Shown here: one piece after another, positions 16,826 to 25,980 of the stretch | How positions within the stretch are numbered: position 1 is the first letter of the stretch | Layout: every line of letters starts with the position of its first letter | From: Paenibacillus cookii | GTDB lineage: Bacteria > Bacillota > Bacilli > Paenibacillales > Paenibacillaceae | Length of the DNA stretch: 64,000 nucleotides | NCBI RefSeq assembly: GCF_018333375.1 | Contig: NZ_BORW01000001.1 | Span: 496,001 to 560,000, forward strand | Reading direction: 5' to 3' | The notes under the pieces: model-generated | What the model was told of the DNA's origin: nothing | The model's input: the letters and a program-made list of their open reading frames with translations, nothing else | Database searches by the model: none | Program-made: the position numbers and the translations under genes

Positions 16826-18541
16826 TTATACAAGACTTCCCGGCTTTTTGTGGTATTTGATAATCCCTTCGGCGGCCCGGTACGCCAGCGCGCCCACGGT
16901 GCCCGTAGGGTTGTAGCCGCTGTTATGCGGGAAAGCGGACGCGCCGATGACGAACAGGTTGTCGACGTCCCACATCTGCAGGTAATTGTTGACGGCGGAG
17001 GTGTCGGGACTGCTTCCCATGATGACGCCTCCGGTGTTGTGCGTCGATTGGTACGTCGTAATTTCGTACGGCGCCAGCTTCGTGTTGGCCACGACCTTGT
17101 CCGCGCCCATTTCCTTCAGGATTTCGCCGCATTTGGCCCCCATGAATTTGACCAGCTCCCGGTCCTGGTCTTCGAAGTCGAACGTAATCCGCATGAGCGG
17201 ATCGCCGAATTCGTCCTTGTACGTCGGATCCAGGTCCAGGTAGTGATGGCGGAACGGCATGCAGGAACCTTGGGCGCCGACGTTGAGATGGCGGTTCGCG
17301 TATTTAATGGACGCCGCCTTGAAATCCTTGCCCCAAGTCGGCGTTCCCGGCGGAACCACGTTGTTTTGGATCGGCCGCGCCCCGGTTTGGCTGTAGGAAA
17401 TGTTGGCCCCGTGGATGAAATTCAAATCTTTATGATCGAAGTTGTCGCCGTTGAAATCGTCGATGCACATGCCGAGCGCCCCCGCGCCCGCAAAAAGGTT
17501 GAATTCCTTGTCCTCGTAAAAACCGACGGCGGCCCCTTTCAGCACTTGGTATGCATAGTTTTTCCCGATGACGCCCGTTCCGGTTTTCGGATCGTACGGC
17601 TTGCCGATGTTGGACATGAGCAGCAGGCGCACGTTGTTGAAGACGTAACTCGTCAGGACGACGATGTCGGCCGGCTGTTCGTATTCTTCCCCGGTGGTCG
17701 TATCGACGTACAGCACGCCGGTCGCTTTGCCGCCTTTGTGCAGCACCCGTCTGACGTTGGAATGCGTGCGCAGCTCGAATTTTCCCGTGTTTTTCGCCAC
17801 CGGGATGACCGTCACGACCGGATCGGCTTTCGCGCCGTATTCGCATCCGAAGCGTTCGCAGAAGCCGCAATACTGGCAGGCCGCGCGGGCGATGCCGTCC
17901 GGGTTCGTGTATTGGTCCGACAGGTTTGCGGAAGGCATGTGGTACGGATGGTAGTTCAACCCTTTGCAGGCGTCGGCGAACAATTTCATTCCCGGCGTCG
18001 TTTTCATCGGACCCGTCGGATATTTGTCGGAACGTTTGCCGCCTTTCGGGTTTTCTTCCCCGGAAATGCCGGCAACTTTTTCGAATTTGTCGAAATACGG
18101 CTCCAGCTGTTCATATGTAATGCCCCAGTCCTGGATCGTCATCCCGTCAGGAATTTTGTTTTTCCCGTAACGTTCGATCGTTTTGGATCGGATTTCAAAA
18201 TCGTACGGCAGGAAACGGAAAGTTTGCCCGTTCCAGTGGACGCCGGAGCCTCCCAGCCCGTCGCCGAGCAAAAAGGAACCGTAGGAGCGCATCGGCAGCG
18301 CTCGGATTTTTTCGTTGCCGCGGAACGTGATCGTCTCCCGGGACAAATCCTGGAACATCTCGTACCGCAACGCGTAACGCAATTCGTCGTGAACCATGTA
18401 ATAATCTTCGGTTTTTCTTTCCTTGCCGCGTTCAAGGCCGACAACGGACAGCCCCTGCTTGGTCAGTTCCGACGCAATGATGCCGCCGCCCCAGCCGACG
18501 CCGACGATGACGACATCCGTTTTAGGCAGTTTCGTAGCCAT
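16826..18541 (-). CDS. GMC family FAD-dependent oxidoreductase, gluconate 2-dehydrogenase large-subunit type
   Basis: 571 residues. N-terminal FAD-binding motif VIVGVGWGGGIIASEL (residues 12-27), a LGDGLGGSGVHWNG segment typical of GMC enzymes, and a C-terminal STHNTGGVIMG plus GYNPTGTVGALAYRAA block with the active-site His region. A cysteine-rich stretch (CQYCGFCERFGC) recalls flavin/haem-linked gluconate and sugar dehydrogenases. Such enzymes oxidise gluconate, 2-ketogluconate or polyols and pass electrons to the respiratory chain. It has no signal of its own; it follows by 26 bp a small subunit with a Tat signal and is probably carried across the membrane with it. Confidence 0.92.
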   Translation of the reverse strand: MATKLPKTDVVIVGVGWGGGIIASELTKQGLSVVGLERGKERKTEDYYMVHDELRYALRYEMFQDLSRETITFRGNEKIRALPMRSYGSFLLGDGLGGSGVHWNGQTFRFLPYDFEIRSKTIERYGKNKIPDGMTIQDWGITYEQLEPYFDKFEKVAGISGEENPKGGKRSDKYPTGPMKTTPGMKLFADACKGLNYHPYHMPSANLSDQYTNPDGIARAACQYCGFCERFGCEYGAKADPVVTVIPVAKNTGKFELRTHSNVRRVLHKGGKATGVLYVDTTTGEEYEQPADIVVLTSYVFNNVRLLLMSNIGKPYDPKTGTGVIGKNYAYQVLKGAAVGFYEDKEFNLFAGAGALGMCIDDFNGDNFDHKDLNFIHGANISYSQTGARPIQNNVVPPGTPTWGKDFKAASIKYANRHLNVGAQGSCMPFRHHYLDLDPTYKDEFGDPLMRITFDFEDQDRELVKFMGAKCGEILKEMGADKVVANTKLAPYEITTYQSTHNTGGVIMGSSPDTSAVNNYLQMWDVDNLFVIGASAFPHNSGYNPTGTVGALAYRAAEGIIKYHKKPGSLV

Positions 18542-18566
18542 GAATCAATCACCTCTCGTTTAGTTT

Positions 18567-19367
18567 TTAGGAATGTGGCAGATGTTCTTTCAAGCTGACC
18601 GGCGGCATTTTGGCAAATTGGTCCTGCTCGATGATTTTCGCGTAGGACATTTGGTTGCCGGGGTAATTTTTCAGCTTCCAGCCGTTCATGTTGTTGTTGC
18701 CGCCGTAGAGCGGGTCGGCGTACACGCCTTCCATCGTTGCGCTGAACAGCGTCTTGAAAAATCCGCTTGCGGAAATGGTCGTCAGCTTCACCTCGTCGGT
18801 TTCGAAAGCCTTAAGGACGGCATCCTGCTCTTCCGGCGCCAGGTCCTTGAACTTTTTCTGATATTTTTTATTGCTGTAGTTCTGGATTTCCTGAAGGCCG
18901 ATATCGAAAATTTCCCGGCGTTTCAGGCGGCCCTGGTAGCCCTGCGTCGTTTCCCCTTTATAAAAGGGACCCTGCATGTATTCCCTGCCGTTGTTCCCCC
19001 ATTCGCCCGCAAGCTGGTGGTCGATGTAATAAGCGACGCCAAGCTCTTTGGCTCCGGGTCCGTTATCGTCCGCAGGAAAAAGGCGCTCCGTGGCGGCTTC
19101 CGTAATCAGGAATTGTTCCTGCGTGAAATACATCAGCGCTTGGTTGAAATTGACGGGTTCGGCCGCGGGAGCCCCGCCGTTGTTTCCATTGCCGGTATTG
19201 GCGTTGTTGTTGGTCGTTGCTTTTTTCGGGGTCCGCAGCAGGCTGCCGACCACGCCGCCGACGATCAGGCCCCCGACGGCATAACCCGAATTTTTCAAGA
19301 AATTCCGGCGCGACTGATCCGGTTCTCTATGGTCCTTCAACTCTTTGTCTTCAGTTTCGTTTGCCAT
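18567..19367 (-). CDS. Gluconate 2-dehydrogenase subunit 3 family protein with Tat signal
   Basis: 266 residues. The N terminus has a twin-arginine signal: QSRRNFLKNSGYAVGG (about residues 18-33) followed by a hydrophobic, glycine-rich segment. After an Asn/Gly-rich linker comes the subunit-3 domain (FTQEQFLITEAATERLFPAD ... GVAYYIDHQLAGEWG). In the family this subunit escorts the flavoprotein subunit. ATG 19367 has GGAGG upstream at good spacing; an ATG 12 codons earlier does not. The Tat translocase genes lie 1 kb upstream on the same strand. No cytochrome subunit is seen. Confidence 0.92.
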   Translation of the reverse strand: MANETEDKELKDHREPDQSRRNFLKNSGYAVGGLIVGGVVGSLLRTPKKATTNNNANTGNGNNGGAPAAEPVNFNQALMYFTQEQFLITEAATERLFPADDNGPGAKELGVAYYIDHQLAGEWGNNGREYMQGPFYKGETTQGYQGRLKRREIFDIGLQEIQNYSNKKYQKKFKDLAPEEQDAVLKAFETDEVKLTTISASGFFKTLFSATMEGVYADPLYGGNNNMNGWKLKNYPGNQMSYAKIIEQDQFAKMPPVSLKEHLPHS

Positions 19368-19516
19368 AAAAGTCAACCTCCAACTGTGTGGATGCACGCC
19401 CATGAATTTGGGGCAGCATCAGTTTTTTGTTATTTTGTCGAAATATCCCACAAATAATACATCCTCCGAAAGATAATCATACTCATATGCTCAACATATC
19501 CAGGGAGGGATCATCC

Positions 19517-20278
19517 ATGAAAGGACCCATCGCCAAAATAGCCGTTCCGGCCATTTGCGCCGCCGTGGCATTGAGCGGCTGTAACGGCAACGTCAAACAA
19601 AATGCGCAGACGAACCCCGTCCGGATTCAATCGAACGCGAACCAAAACTACGCGTCGGACCGGTTGACGAATGACGGGCTTCGGGGCGGCACGAATACCG
19701 AAGGGCATCCGCATCTCAACAGCATCAAAGTGATTCCGAAGTTCAACGGCGAAAAGGTGCGCACGACCAACGAAAACGGCACGACCTACAGCGGAATGGG
19801 CTCGGGGGTCTACAGCCGCATCGGCACCTCCAGCCTGCATAATACGCCGGAATCCAAAACGCTCGAAGACCGCCTGGAATCGGCCGGCATCACCGGGATC
19901 AGCGTGCTGACCCTCGGAGACTCGGTCTACATCGGCGATCCGGACGGCCACACCCATATCCGCAACTCCGAACCGCAGCCGCATAAAGTGCTCAGCCCGA
20001 ACGAAGGGTCGTCCGGCAAAGGATACATGAGCCAAAAAGGCGGCTACGGCTACACCATCGGCCAACGCGACAACACGAAACACAATCTTAACGTGATCCG
20101 TGCCGAAGTGGCCGGCGTATACGGCAAAAAGGTAAAGATCTACACGGTACACGACCCGAAAGCCATCCAGGCGATCCATCGCGTGAAAACCGCCATGCGG
20201 GCGGGCACGCCGGTCTCCAAAATGAACAAAGACCTGGCCGTCATCAAAAAAAGCGCGCATGTGGACCAAAACAAATAA
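19517..20278 (+). CDS. YhcN/YlaJ-like spore lipoprotein
   Basis: 253 residues. Signal peptide of ~20 residues ending in the lipobox LSGC, so the protein should be lipid-anchored outside the membrane. Asn/Gln-rich linker, a middle region with repeated Gly/Ser/His, and a C-terminal ~70 residues (NVIRAEVAGVYGKKVKIYTV ... IHRVKTAMRAGTPVSKM) that resembles the YhcN/YlaJ family found in the inner spore membrane of Bacilli. The family assignment is moderate; the lipoprotein call is firm. GGGAGGGA precedes ATG 19517. Oriented against its neighbours, and closed by the terminator at 20292-20332. Confidence 0.78.
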   Translation: MKGPIAKIAVPAICAAVALSGCNGNVKQNAQTNPVRIQSNANQNYASDRLTNDGLRGGTNTEGHPHLNSIKVIPKFNGEKVRTTNENGTTYSGMGSGVYSRIGTSSLHNTPESKTLEDRLESAGITGISVLTLGDSVYIGDPDGHTHIRNSEPQPHKVLSPNEGSSGKGYMSQKGGYGYTIGQRDNTKHNLNVIRAEVAGVYGKKVKIYTVHDPKAIQAIHRVKTAMRAGTPVSKMNKDLAVIKKSAHVDQNK

Positions 20279-20291
20279 AGCTTGAACGAAA

Positions 20292-20336
20292 AACACCTCC
20301 TCGGGCGCAAGCACGCGCGAAAAGGAGGTGTTTTTT
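20292..20336. terminator. Bidirectional intrinsic terminator
   Basis: 10-bp stem, 20292-20301 with 20323-20332, with T-rich tract on both sides. Ends the lipoprotein gene (plus) and tatA (minus). Confidence 0.85.
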
Positions 20337-20346
20337 CGTCAACACG

Positions 20347-20547
20347 CTAATTTTTTTCGACAAGCTTTTCCGGCTCTGCGGCTGGATCGCTCGTAATTTC
20401 CTCGACGACGCCTTTGGTGGAAGAACGGAATTCCCGCAGCGTATCCCCCACGGCCCGTCCGAGCTGGGGAAGCTTGGATGGACCGAATACGACCAGGGCG
20501 ATCATCAAAATGATCAAAAGCCCAGGCAGTCCGATATTGTTAAACAT
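20347..20547 (-). CDS. tatA: Sec-independent protein translocase subunit TatA
   Basis: 66 residues. One N-terminal membrane helix ([30 protein letters not shown]) with the TatA hinge FGP and the following amphipathic helix, then an acidic tail. TatA forms the variable-size pore of the twin-arginine pathway. AAAGGAGGAG precedes the ATG. It overlaps the end of tatC by 8 bp, so the order is tatC-tatA. Confidence 0.95.
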   Translation of the reverse strand: MFNNIGLPGLLIILMIALVVFGPSKLPQLGRAVGDTLREFRSSTKGVVEEITSDPAAEPEKLVEKN

Positions 20548-21295
20548 GGTTGGCTCCTCCTTTCGGATCTAGAAGTGGATGCTCCGTCTCCTTCCGGTCC
20601 AAATACCACCTGGAGACGAGAATGCTGAGTTCGAACAACAAAATCAGCGGAATGGTCACGGACAGATGCGAGACAAAATCCGGCGGCGAAATCATCGATC
20701 CGATGACCGCCAGGGCTAGATACACGTATTTCCGCGCCTTTTTCAGCTGCGAAGGGCCCAGAATGCCCAAACGGGTCAGAAACAGGACGACCGCCGGCAT
20801 TTCAAAAGCAAGCGCAAGCGGAAACACGAGGCTGAACATGAGGGAAAAATACCGGTCCATCCCGTACGTTTCGACGGCTCCGACCGTTTGGTTCATTTTC
20901 GAGAGGAAGGAAACCATCATCGGAAACGCGACGTAAAAGCTGAAGGCGATTCCGATCATAAACAGGACGAAAGCCAGCGGGACGAACCAAAAGGTTTTTT
21001 TGGCCTCATCGTTGGTCAAGCCCGGACGCACGAATGCCCATATATGGTACAGCGCCAGCGGAACGGTAAAAAACACCGCCACCAGGAAACCGCATTTCAT
21101 ATAAATGAACATGCCGTCCGTCAAAGAAAACACATTCCACTCGATCTCGGCGGCAGCCGGCCGGTTTTTAATGTACATCAGCACCCGGGGAGACACGTAC
21201 AAGCCGGCTGCCAACGTTACGATAAAAAAGAGCATCACCCAGATCAGCCGTTTTCGGAGCTCCGTCAGGTGGGTGACCCATTCTTCACTGTTCAT
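20540..21295 (-). CDS. tatC: Sec-independent protein translocase subunit TatC
   Basis: 251 residues with six membrane segments. N-terminal [11 protein letters not shown] and later [18 protein letters not shown] plus [15 protein letters not shown] are TatC hallmarks; it recognises the twin-arginine signal. Start at ATG 21295 with GAGGAGG about 10 nt upstream; a 38-codon upstream extension has no Tat homology. Neighbour to a gene for a Tat substrate (18567-19367), so this pair may be a dedicated TatA-TatC system like the paired Tat units of B. subtilis. Confidence 0.95.
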   Translation of the reverse strand: MNSEEWVTHLTELRKRLIWVMLFFIVTLAAGLYVSPRVLMYIKNRPAAAEIEWNVFSLTDGMFIYMKCGFLVAVFFTVPLALYHIWAFVRPGLTNDEAKKTFWFVPLAFVLFMIGIAFSFYVAFPMMVSFLSKMNQTVGAVETYGMDRYFSLMFSLVFPLALAFEMPAVVLFLTRLGILGPSQLKKARKYVYLALAVIGSMISPPDFVSHLSVTIPLILLFELSILVSRWYLDRKETEHPLLDPKGGANHV

Positions 21296-21406
21296 CCATG
21301 AACCGCCTCCTCTTGTAGCCCCTGCCGGGCAAGCCGTACCGCAGATGGCGCCCAGCGATATGTATATTGTATCCAGAATTTGTAGAATTATAGCGAAACA
21401 GGTCGA

Positions 21407-21448
21407 CAAAAAAGCATCCGCGCAAACTTAAAGCGCACGGATGCTCTT
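21407..21448 (-). terminator. Intrinsic terminator of the pentapeptide repeat gene
   Basis: 8-bp stem, 21413-21420 with 21437-21444, followed on the minus strand by six T; the plus strand also has a T-run. Confidence 0.75.
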
Positions 21449-21454
21449 TTTCTG

Positions 21455-22063
21455 TTATTCTTCCACCTTGGCCCCGTAGGAGCGGGCTACCTGCACCGCT
21501 TGCTCCAGATCGATGCGCACGCCCGTCAAATCAAACGACCGGTAATCGATCCGGTCCATTTTGGCCCCGCGCAAATCGGCTCCTTTCAAAGCCGCTTTGA
21601 ACAGCTTGGCGCCCGAAAGGTCGGCTTTCCGCAAATCCGCCTTCTGCAGATTGCATTCGGTAAGGTCCGCTTCAATCAAACGGATGCCCTTTAGCGCCTG
21701 CTTCGACAAGTTTGCCTGCCGCAGGTTCGTATAGAACCACTCCCCGCCCTGAATCGTAATGCCGTCCAAATAAGCGCCTGCGAAATCGCTGCCGGTCATT
21801 TTGCAGTCCTCCCACTTCGAGACAAACAGATTCGCTCCCGCAAACCGGCAATTCGTAAACGCCGACCTCGTATGCAAGGAAGCATTCAGCGCTGCCCCGC
21901 CAAAATCGCATTCGATGAACCGGCAGCCGGTGGTCCAAATTTCGTTCATTTCCGTGCCGCGGAAAAGGCAGCGCGTGAAAACGCAGCCCTTCAGCTCCCC
22001 GCTTTTTAAATCCGCCTGGCTGAAATCCTTGTTTGCATAGGTTTGCTCGATGTACTGAAACAT
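21455..22063 (-). CDS. Pentapeptide repeat protein
   Basis: 202 residues almost wholly of A(D/N)LxX repeats, for example ADLTECNLQKADLRKADLS and GADLRGAKMDRIDY, which fold as a right-handed quadrilateral beta-helix. Relatives include Qnr/MfpA, which mimic DNA and protect gyrase, but most are uncharacterised. The repeat before residue 60 is less regular, with cysteines in place of small residues. ATG 22063 is used; GGAG lies about 11 nt upstream. Nothing nearby indicates the target. Confidence 0.9.
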   Translation of the reverse strand: MFQYIEQTYANKDFSQADLKSGELKGCVFTRCLFRGTEMNEIWTTGCRFIECDFGGAALNASLHTRSAFTNCRFAGANLFVSKWEDCKMTGSDFAGAYLDGITIQGGEWFYTNLRQANLSKQALKGIRLIEADLTECNLQKADLRKADLSGAKLFKAALKGADLRGAKMDRIDYRSFDLTGVRIDLEQAVQVARSYGAKVEE

Positions 22064-22280
22064 GACCGTGTTCACTCCTTCGGTTTTGCTTGCCGCCGTT
22101 TGGCTTTTCCTAGAGCGTAACAAACATACGTTCCTTCAACAAGGACGTTCATGGCCGAATTTTTTGGCAAGACCCGAAAAACGCACCCCTAAAAACGAAA
22201 TTTTGGACCTGTTTCTTTCCTTCCTCCCCTTCTACAATAGGAGATGCAACAATGAAAGCACTTACAGGAGGTCGGATGCC

Positions 22281-23249
22281 ATGCGTGCCAAGCTCGGCGC
22301 AAAAACGGCGCAGACCGGAATCGCCGCCCCGGCGGGGAGACGGAACCTGCTGCTGAAGAAGCTTCTAAGCCAGAAATATTTGCAGGTGATGGCGCTGCTC
22401 GGCGTCGCCTGGATGATTATTTTCAACTACATACCGATGTACGGCATCATCATCGCATTCAAGCAATACGTCATTACGCGTCCGATTTCGGAAGCCCCGT
22501 GGGTCGGGCTGGAGCATTTCAAAGCGTTTTTCGAGGACGAAGACCTGCCGCGGGTCATTTGGAACACGATCGGCATCAGCCTGATCAAGCTGGTCGTCGG
22601 TTTTCCGCTGCCGATTTTGTTCGCCTTGTTCCTCAACGAGCTGCGCTCGATCCGGCTGAAAAAGACGGTCCAGACGATATCGTACCTGCCCCATTTTCTG
22701 TCCTGGGTCATCCTCGGGGGCATTTTGGCCACCTGGCTGTCGGATGTCGGCGTCATCAACCATATCCTGATGGCGCTGCATATCATCGACGAACCGATCA
22801 GCTACCTGGCCGAACCGAAGTATTTCTGGGGAATCGTCGTCGCCTCGGACCTTTGGAAGGAGCTCGGATGGTCGGCCATCATCTATCTGGCGGCGATCGC
22901 CGGCGTGTCGCCCGATCTTCACGAGGCCGCAACCATCGACGGAGCCGGGCGGTTTCAGCGGATGTGGCATGTGACGCTGCCGGGGATCCGAAGCACGATC
23001 ACCATTCTGCTCATTTTGGCGGTCAGCGGCATTTTGAACTCGAATTTCGATCAAATCTTGGTGCTCCGCAACTCGCTGAACGAAAGCGCCAGCAACGTGA
23101 TCGACATCTACGTCTACCAGACGGGCCTCGTCAACAACCGTTTCTCGTATTCGACCGCCGTCGGCCTGATCAAATCGCTGATTGCCTTGATACTGCTTCT
23201 GATCGCCAATTCGGCATCCAAAAAAATCAACGGTACGTCCCTATTTTAA
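22281..23249 (+). CDS. Sugar ABC transporter permease, LplB/YteP type
   Basis: 322 residues, about six membrane segments, with NYIPMYGIIIAFKQYV near the N terminus and the permease EAA loop DLHEAATIDGAGRFQRMWHV, which contacts the ATPase. First gene of a three-gene importer (permease, permease, binding protein). ATG 22281 has AGGAGG at 9 nt; the longer frame back to 22062 overlaps the divergent pentapeptide gene's start and is rejected. No ATPase is encoded here; as in many Firmicute CUT1 importers it would be shared (MsmX-type). Confidence 0.93.
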   Translation: MRAKLGAKTAQTGIAAPAGRRNLLLKKLLSQKYLQVMALLGVAWMIIFNYIPMYGIIIAFKQYVITRPISEAPWVGLEHFKAFFEDEDLPRVIWNTIGISLIKLVVGFPLPILFALFLNELRSIRLKKTVQTISYLPHFLSWVILGGILATWLSDVGVINHILMALHIIDEPISYLAEPKYFWGIVVASDLWKELGWSAIIYLAAIAGVSPDLHEAATIDGAGRFQRMWHVTLPGIRSTITILLILAVSGILNSNFDQILVLRNSLNESASNVIDIYVYQTGLVNNRFSYSTAVGLIKSLIALILLLIANSASKKINGTSLF

Positions 23250-23270
23250 TGAAAAGGTGGTTGATGCCCC

Positions 23271-24158
23271 ATGTTCAAACGGAATCGAACAACCGCCGGG
23301 GATGCGGCGTTTGACGCCGCCAACGTGCTGGTCATGCTTGCTGTCTGCTTCGTGACGCTTTATCCGATCTGGTACGTGCTTGTCAATTCCTTCAACGAAG
23401 GCCAGGACGCCATGCGCGGAGGCATTTACTGGTGGCCGCGCATATTCAGCCTGGAAAGCTACGAAGCCGTGTTCCGCAGCAGCGGCATCATGACGGCGAT
23501 GGGGGTCACGGTCGCCAAAACGCTTATCGGCACGGCGGTTCACGTGTTTTTTACGGCCATGGTCGCCTACGCCTTCTCCCGGCGGGAACTTGTGGGTCAG
23601 AAGCTGTACATCCTGATCGGGACCGTCACCCTGTTTTTTAACAGCGGCCTGATTCCCTATTATTTGCTCATCCGCGACCTCCATCTGCTGGACAGCTTTT
23701 TGGTCTACATCATTCCGGCGATGTTCAGCTTTTTCGATCTGATCATTTTTATGACCTTTTTCCGGGAAATTCCGGACGGGCTGGAGGAAGCGGCCAAAAT
23801 CGACGGGGCCAACGACCTCTCCATTTTCGTGCGGATCATCATCCCCGTTTCGATGCCGGTCATCGCGACGATCGCGCTTTTCCACGGCGTATACCAATGG
23901 AACGACTACTTCACCGGCATGATCTACATCAACAACATGGACCTGCAGCCGATTCAAACCTATTTGTACCGGATCGTCGCGCAGTCCAGCTCGAACCAGA
24001 TGGCGGCGGCGATGCCCGGCGGCATATCCAAAAACGTCACCTCCCAGTCCATCAAACTCGCCACCATGGTCGTGACGACGGCGCCGATCGTCCTGGCCTA
24101 CCCGTTCCTGCAAAGGTATTTCGTGAAAGGCCTCATGATCGGATCCATCAAAGGATAA
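23271..24158 (+). CDS. Sugar ABC transporter permease, LplC/YtcP type
   Basis: 295 residues, six membrane segments. N-terminal LYPIWYVLVNSFNEG and GGIYWWPRIFSLESYEAVF are typical of YtcP-type permeases, and the EAA loop is LEEAAKIDGANDLSIFVRII. Pairs with the upstream permease 21 bp away. Substrates of this subfamily are complex plant or host glycans or their disaccharides; the present substrate is unknown. Confidence 0.93.
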   Translation: MFKRNRTTAGDAAFDAANVLVMLAVCFVTLYPIWYVLVNSFNEGQDAMRGGIYWWPRIFSLESYEAVFRSSGIMTAMGVTVAKTLIGTAVHVFFTAMVAYAFSRRELVGQKLYILIGTVTLFFNSGLIPYYLLIRDLHLLDSFLVYIIPAMFSFFDLIIFMTFFREIPDGLEEAAKIDGANDLSIFVRIIIPVSMPVIATIALFHGVYQWNDYFTGMIYINNMDLQPIQTYLYRIVAQSSSNQMAAAMPGGISKNVTSQSIKLATMVVTTAPIVLAYPFLQRYFVKGLMIGSIKG

Positions 24159-24228
24159 ACGCATCAGGAAGTTTTTTCCTTGACGGCAACACAGGTTTCA
24201 CCAAAATAAATCAAGTGGGGTAAAACGT

Positions 24229-25905
24229 ATGAAAAAACATGTTTTCCGCAAAAGCAGCCTGCTGCTCCTCGCCTTTGCCATGATGCTTTCGCTCGCCGCA
24301 TGCGGCGGATCGTCCGGCGAGGACGCCAAAACGGCCGAACCTGAAAACAAAAACGAACCGGCGCCCGAGACCAAGACGGTATCCGCGGACGAACCCGGCT
24401 GGAAAGCCGACACGTCGCCGATCACCTTCGATTGGTATTTGAACTTTTCGTGGTTCGCCAACAAATGGGGCGTCGACCCGACCTCCCAATACGTCACGAA
24501 AAAAACCGGCGTCAGCGTCAACTTCATCGTGCCGGCCGGCAACGAAAACGAAAAGCTGAACACGATGATCGCCTCCGGCAGCCTTCCTGATTTCATCACG
24601 CTCGGCTGGTGGGAGGACGCCGTGAAAACGATGATCGAAGGCGATCTGGTGCTTCCGCTCAACAAACTTGCCGAAGAATACGATCCTTATTTCATGAAGG
24701 TCGCCGATCCTGCGAAAATGGCGTGGTACCAGCAGGAAGACGGCAACACGTACGTGTATCCGAACTCGTCTTCCTCGCCGAAGGATTTTGAAAAATATTC
24801 GCGGGAATACGTATCCAACCAGACGTTCCTCGTGCGGAAAGATATGTACGAAGCTTTGGGCAAACCGGATATGCGCACGCCGGAAGGTTTCCTGAACGCG
24901 CTGAAGATGGCGAAGGAGAAATTCCCGGAGGTCGACGGCCAGCCGATGATCCCGCTCGGCTTGACCGAGTTCAACGATGTCGGCAACGGCAGCCTTGAAG
25001 GATATTTGCAAAATTTCCTCGCCATCCCGTACGAAAAAGACGGCAAGCTGTACGACCGCCAGACCGATCCGGAATATGTCCGCTGGCTGAAGACGCTGCG
25101 CCAGGCCAACGAGCAAGGGCTGCTTGCCAAAGACGTCTTTATCGACAAACGTCCGCAAATGGAAGAAAAAATCGCCCAAGGCCGCTATTTCGCCATGATC
25201 TATCAGCGCAGCGACCTGACGGCGCAGGAAAACGCGCTGTACGCCAAAGATCCGAATTCGGTCTACATCGCGGTGGACGGCCCGGCCAACTCCAAGCTGG
25301 ATCCGCCGACGCTCGCCGGCCCGGGCATTTCGGGATGGACGGTCACGCTGATTTCCAAAAACGTGAAAGACAAAGCCAGAGCGATCCGCTTCCTGGAATA
25401 TCTCATCAGCGAGGAAGGCCAAAAGGATCTGTACCTCGGGGAAAAAGGCGTTACTTACGACACGATTGACGGCAAGGATCAATTCAAACCGGAAGTGCTC
25501 GAGCTTTTGAACAAGGACCGCTCCGCTTTCGACAAACAATACGGCGCCTCCCTCACCTTCTGGATGATGCAGGATACCAACATGATTTTGCAGTGGCAGC
25601 CGCCGAGCGTCGAGCCGTTCAAGCAAATGGAGGATTGGACCAAAGGCAAAACGAAAAGTTTCTCGCAATACGACAACATCAACCCGACCGGCAACTCGGA
25701 GGAAGGCATCGCGAGCAACAAAATCGCCCAAACGTGGGGCAAAACGCTGCCGAAGCTTCTCCTGAGCAAGTCCGACGAAGAATTCGACAAGCTTTGGAAC
25801 GAATTTTTGGAGAAGCGGGACAAAGCCGGCTTTGCCAAAGTGGAAGCGTTCAAACAAGCGAAGTTCGAAGAAAACGTGAAAAAACTTCAGGAGTTCCTGA
25901 AATAA
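24229..25905 (+). CDS. Extracellular solute-binding lipoprotein of the sugar importer
   Basis: 558 residues. Signal peptide with lipobox SLAAC at about residues 20-24, a Ser/Glu/Pro linker, then a large type-1 solute-binding fold, longer than usual as in LplA/YtcQ proteins. It would catch the oligosaccharide outside the cell and hand it to the two permeases. Asp/Trp-rich stretches such as WYLNFSWFANKWG and ARWN-like aromatic patches suit carbohydrate binding. A terminator follows at 25924-25956. Confidence 0.92.
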   Translation: MKKHVFRKSSLLLLAFAMMLSLAACGGSSGEDAKTAEPENKNEPAPETKTVSADEPGWKADTSPITFDWYLNFSWFANKWGVDPTSQYVTKKTGVSVNFIVPAGNENEKLNTMIASGSLPDFITLGWWEDAVKTMIEGDLVLPLNKLAEEYDPYFMKVADPAKMAWYQQEDGNTYVYPNSSSSPKDFEKYSREYVSNQTFLVRKDMYEALGKPDMRTPEGFLNALKMAKEKFPEVDGQPMIPLGLTEFNDVGNGSLEGYLQNFLAIPYEKDGKLYDRQTDPEYVRWLKTLRQANEQGLLAKDVFIDKRPQMEEKIAQGRYFAMIYQRSDLTAQENALYAKDPNSVYIAVDGPANSKLDPPTLAGPGISGWTVTLISKNVKDKARAIRFLEYLISEEGQKDLYLGEKGVTYDTIDGKDQFKPEVLELLNKDRSAFDKQYGASLTFWMMQDTNMILQWQPPSVEPFKQMEDWTKGKTKSFSQYDNINPTGNSEEGIASNKIAQTWGKTLPKLLLSKSDEEFDKLWNEFLEKRDKAGFAKVEAFKQAKFEENVKKLQEFLK

Positions 25906-25923
25906 TCGCATGTGATTTTCCGT

Positions 25924-25956
25924 CCAAAAAGCCCCAATTTTTCGCGGGCTTTTTGG
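25924..25956 (+). terminator. Intrinsic terminator between binding protein and kinase genes
   Basis: 11-bp arms, 25924-25934 and 25946-25956, the second running into a T-rich stretch. It splits importer and sensor genes into separate or partly read-through units. Confidence 0.8.
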
Positions 25957-25980
25957 ATTTTCGTCTATCCCGACTCAAAA

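Noticed and set aside
16817..18598. 593-codon plus-strand frame
   Set aside because: Exact antisense of the GMC oxidoreductase; GC-rich shadow without ribosome site or domains.
24211..25911. 566-codon minus-strand frame
   Set aside because: Shadow of the solute-binding protein gene, low-complexity Arg/Phe-rich product.
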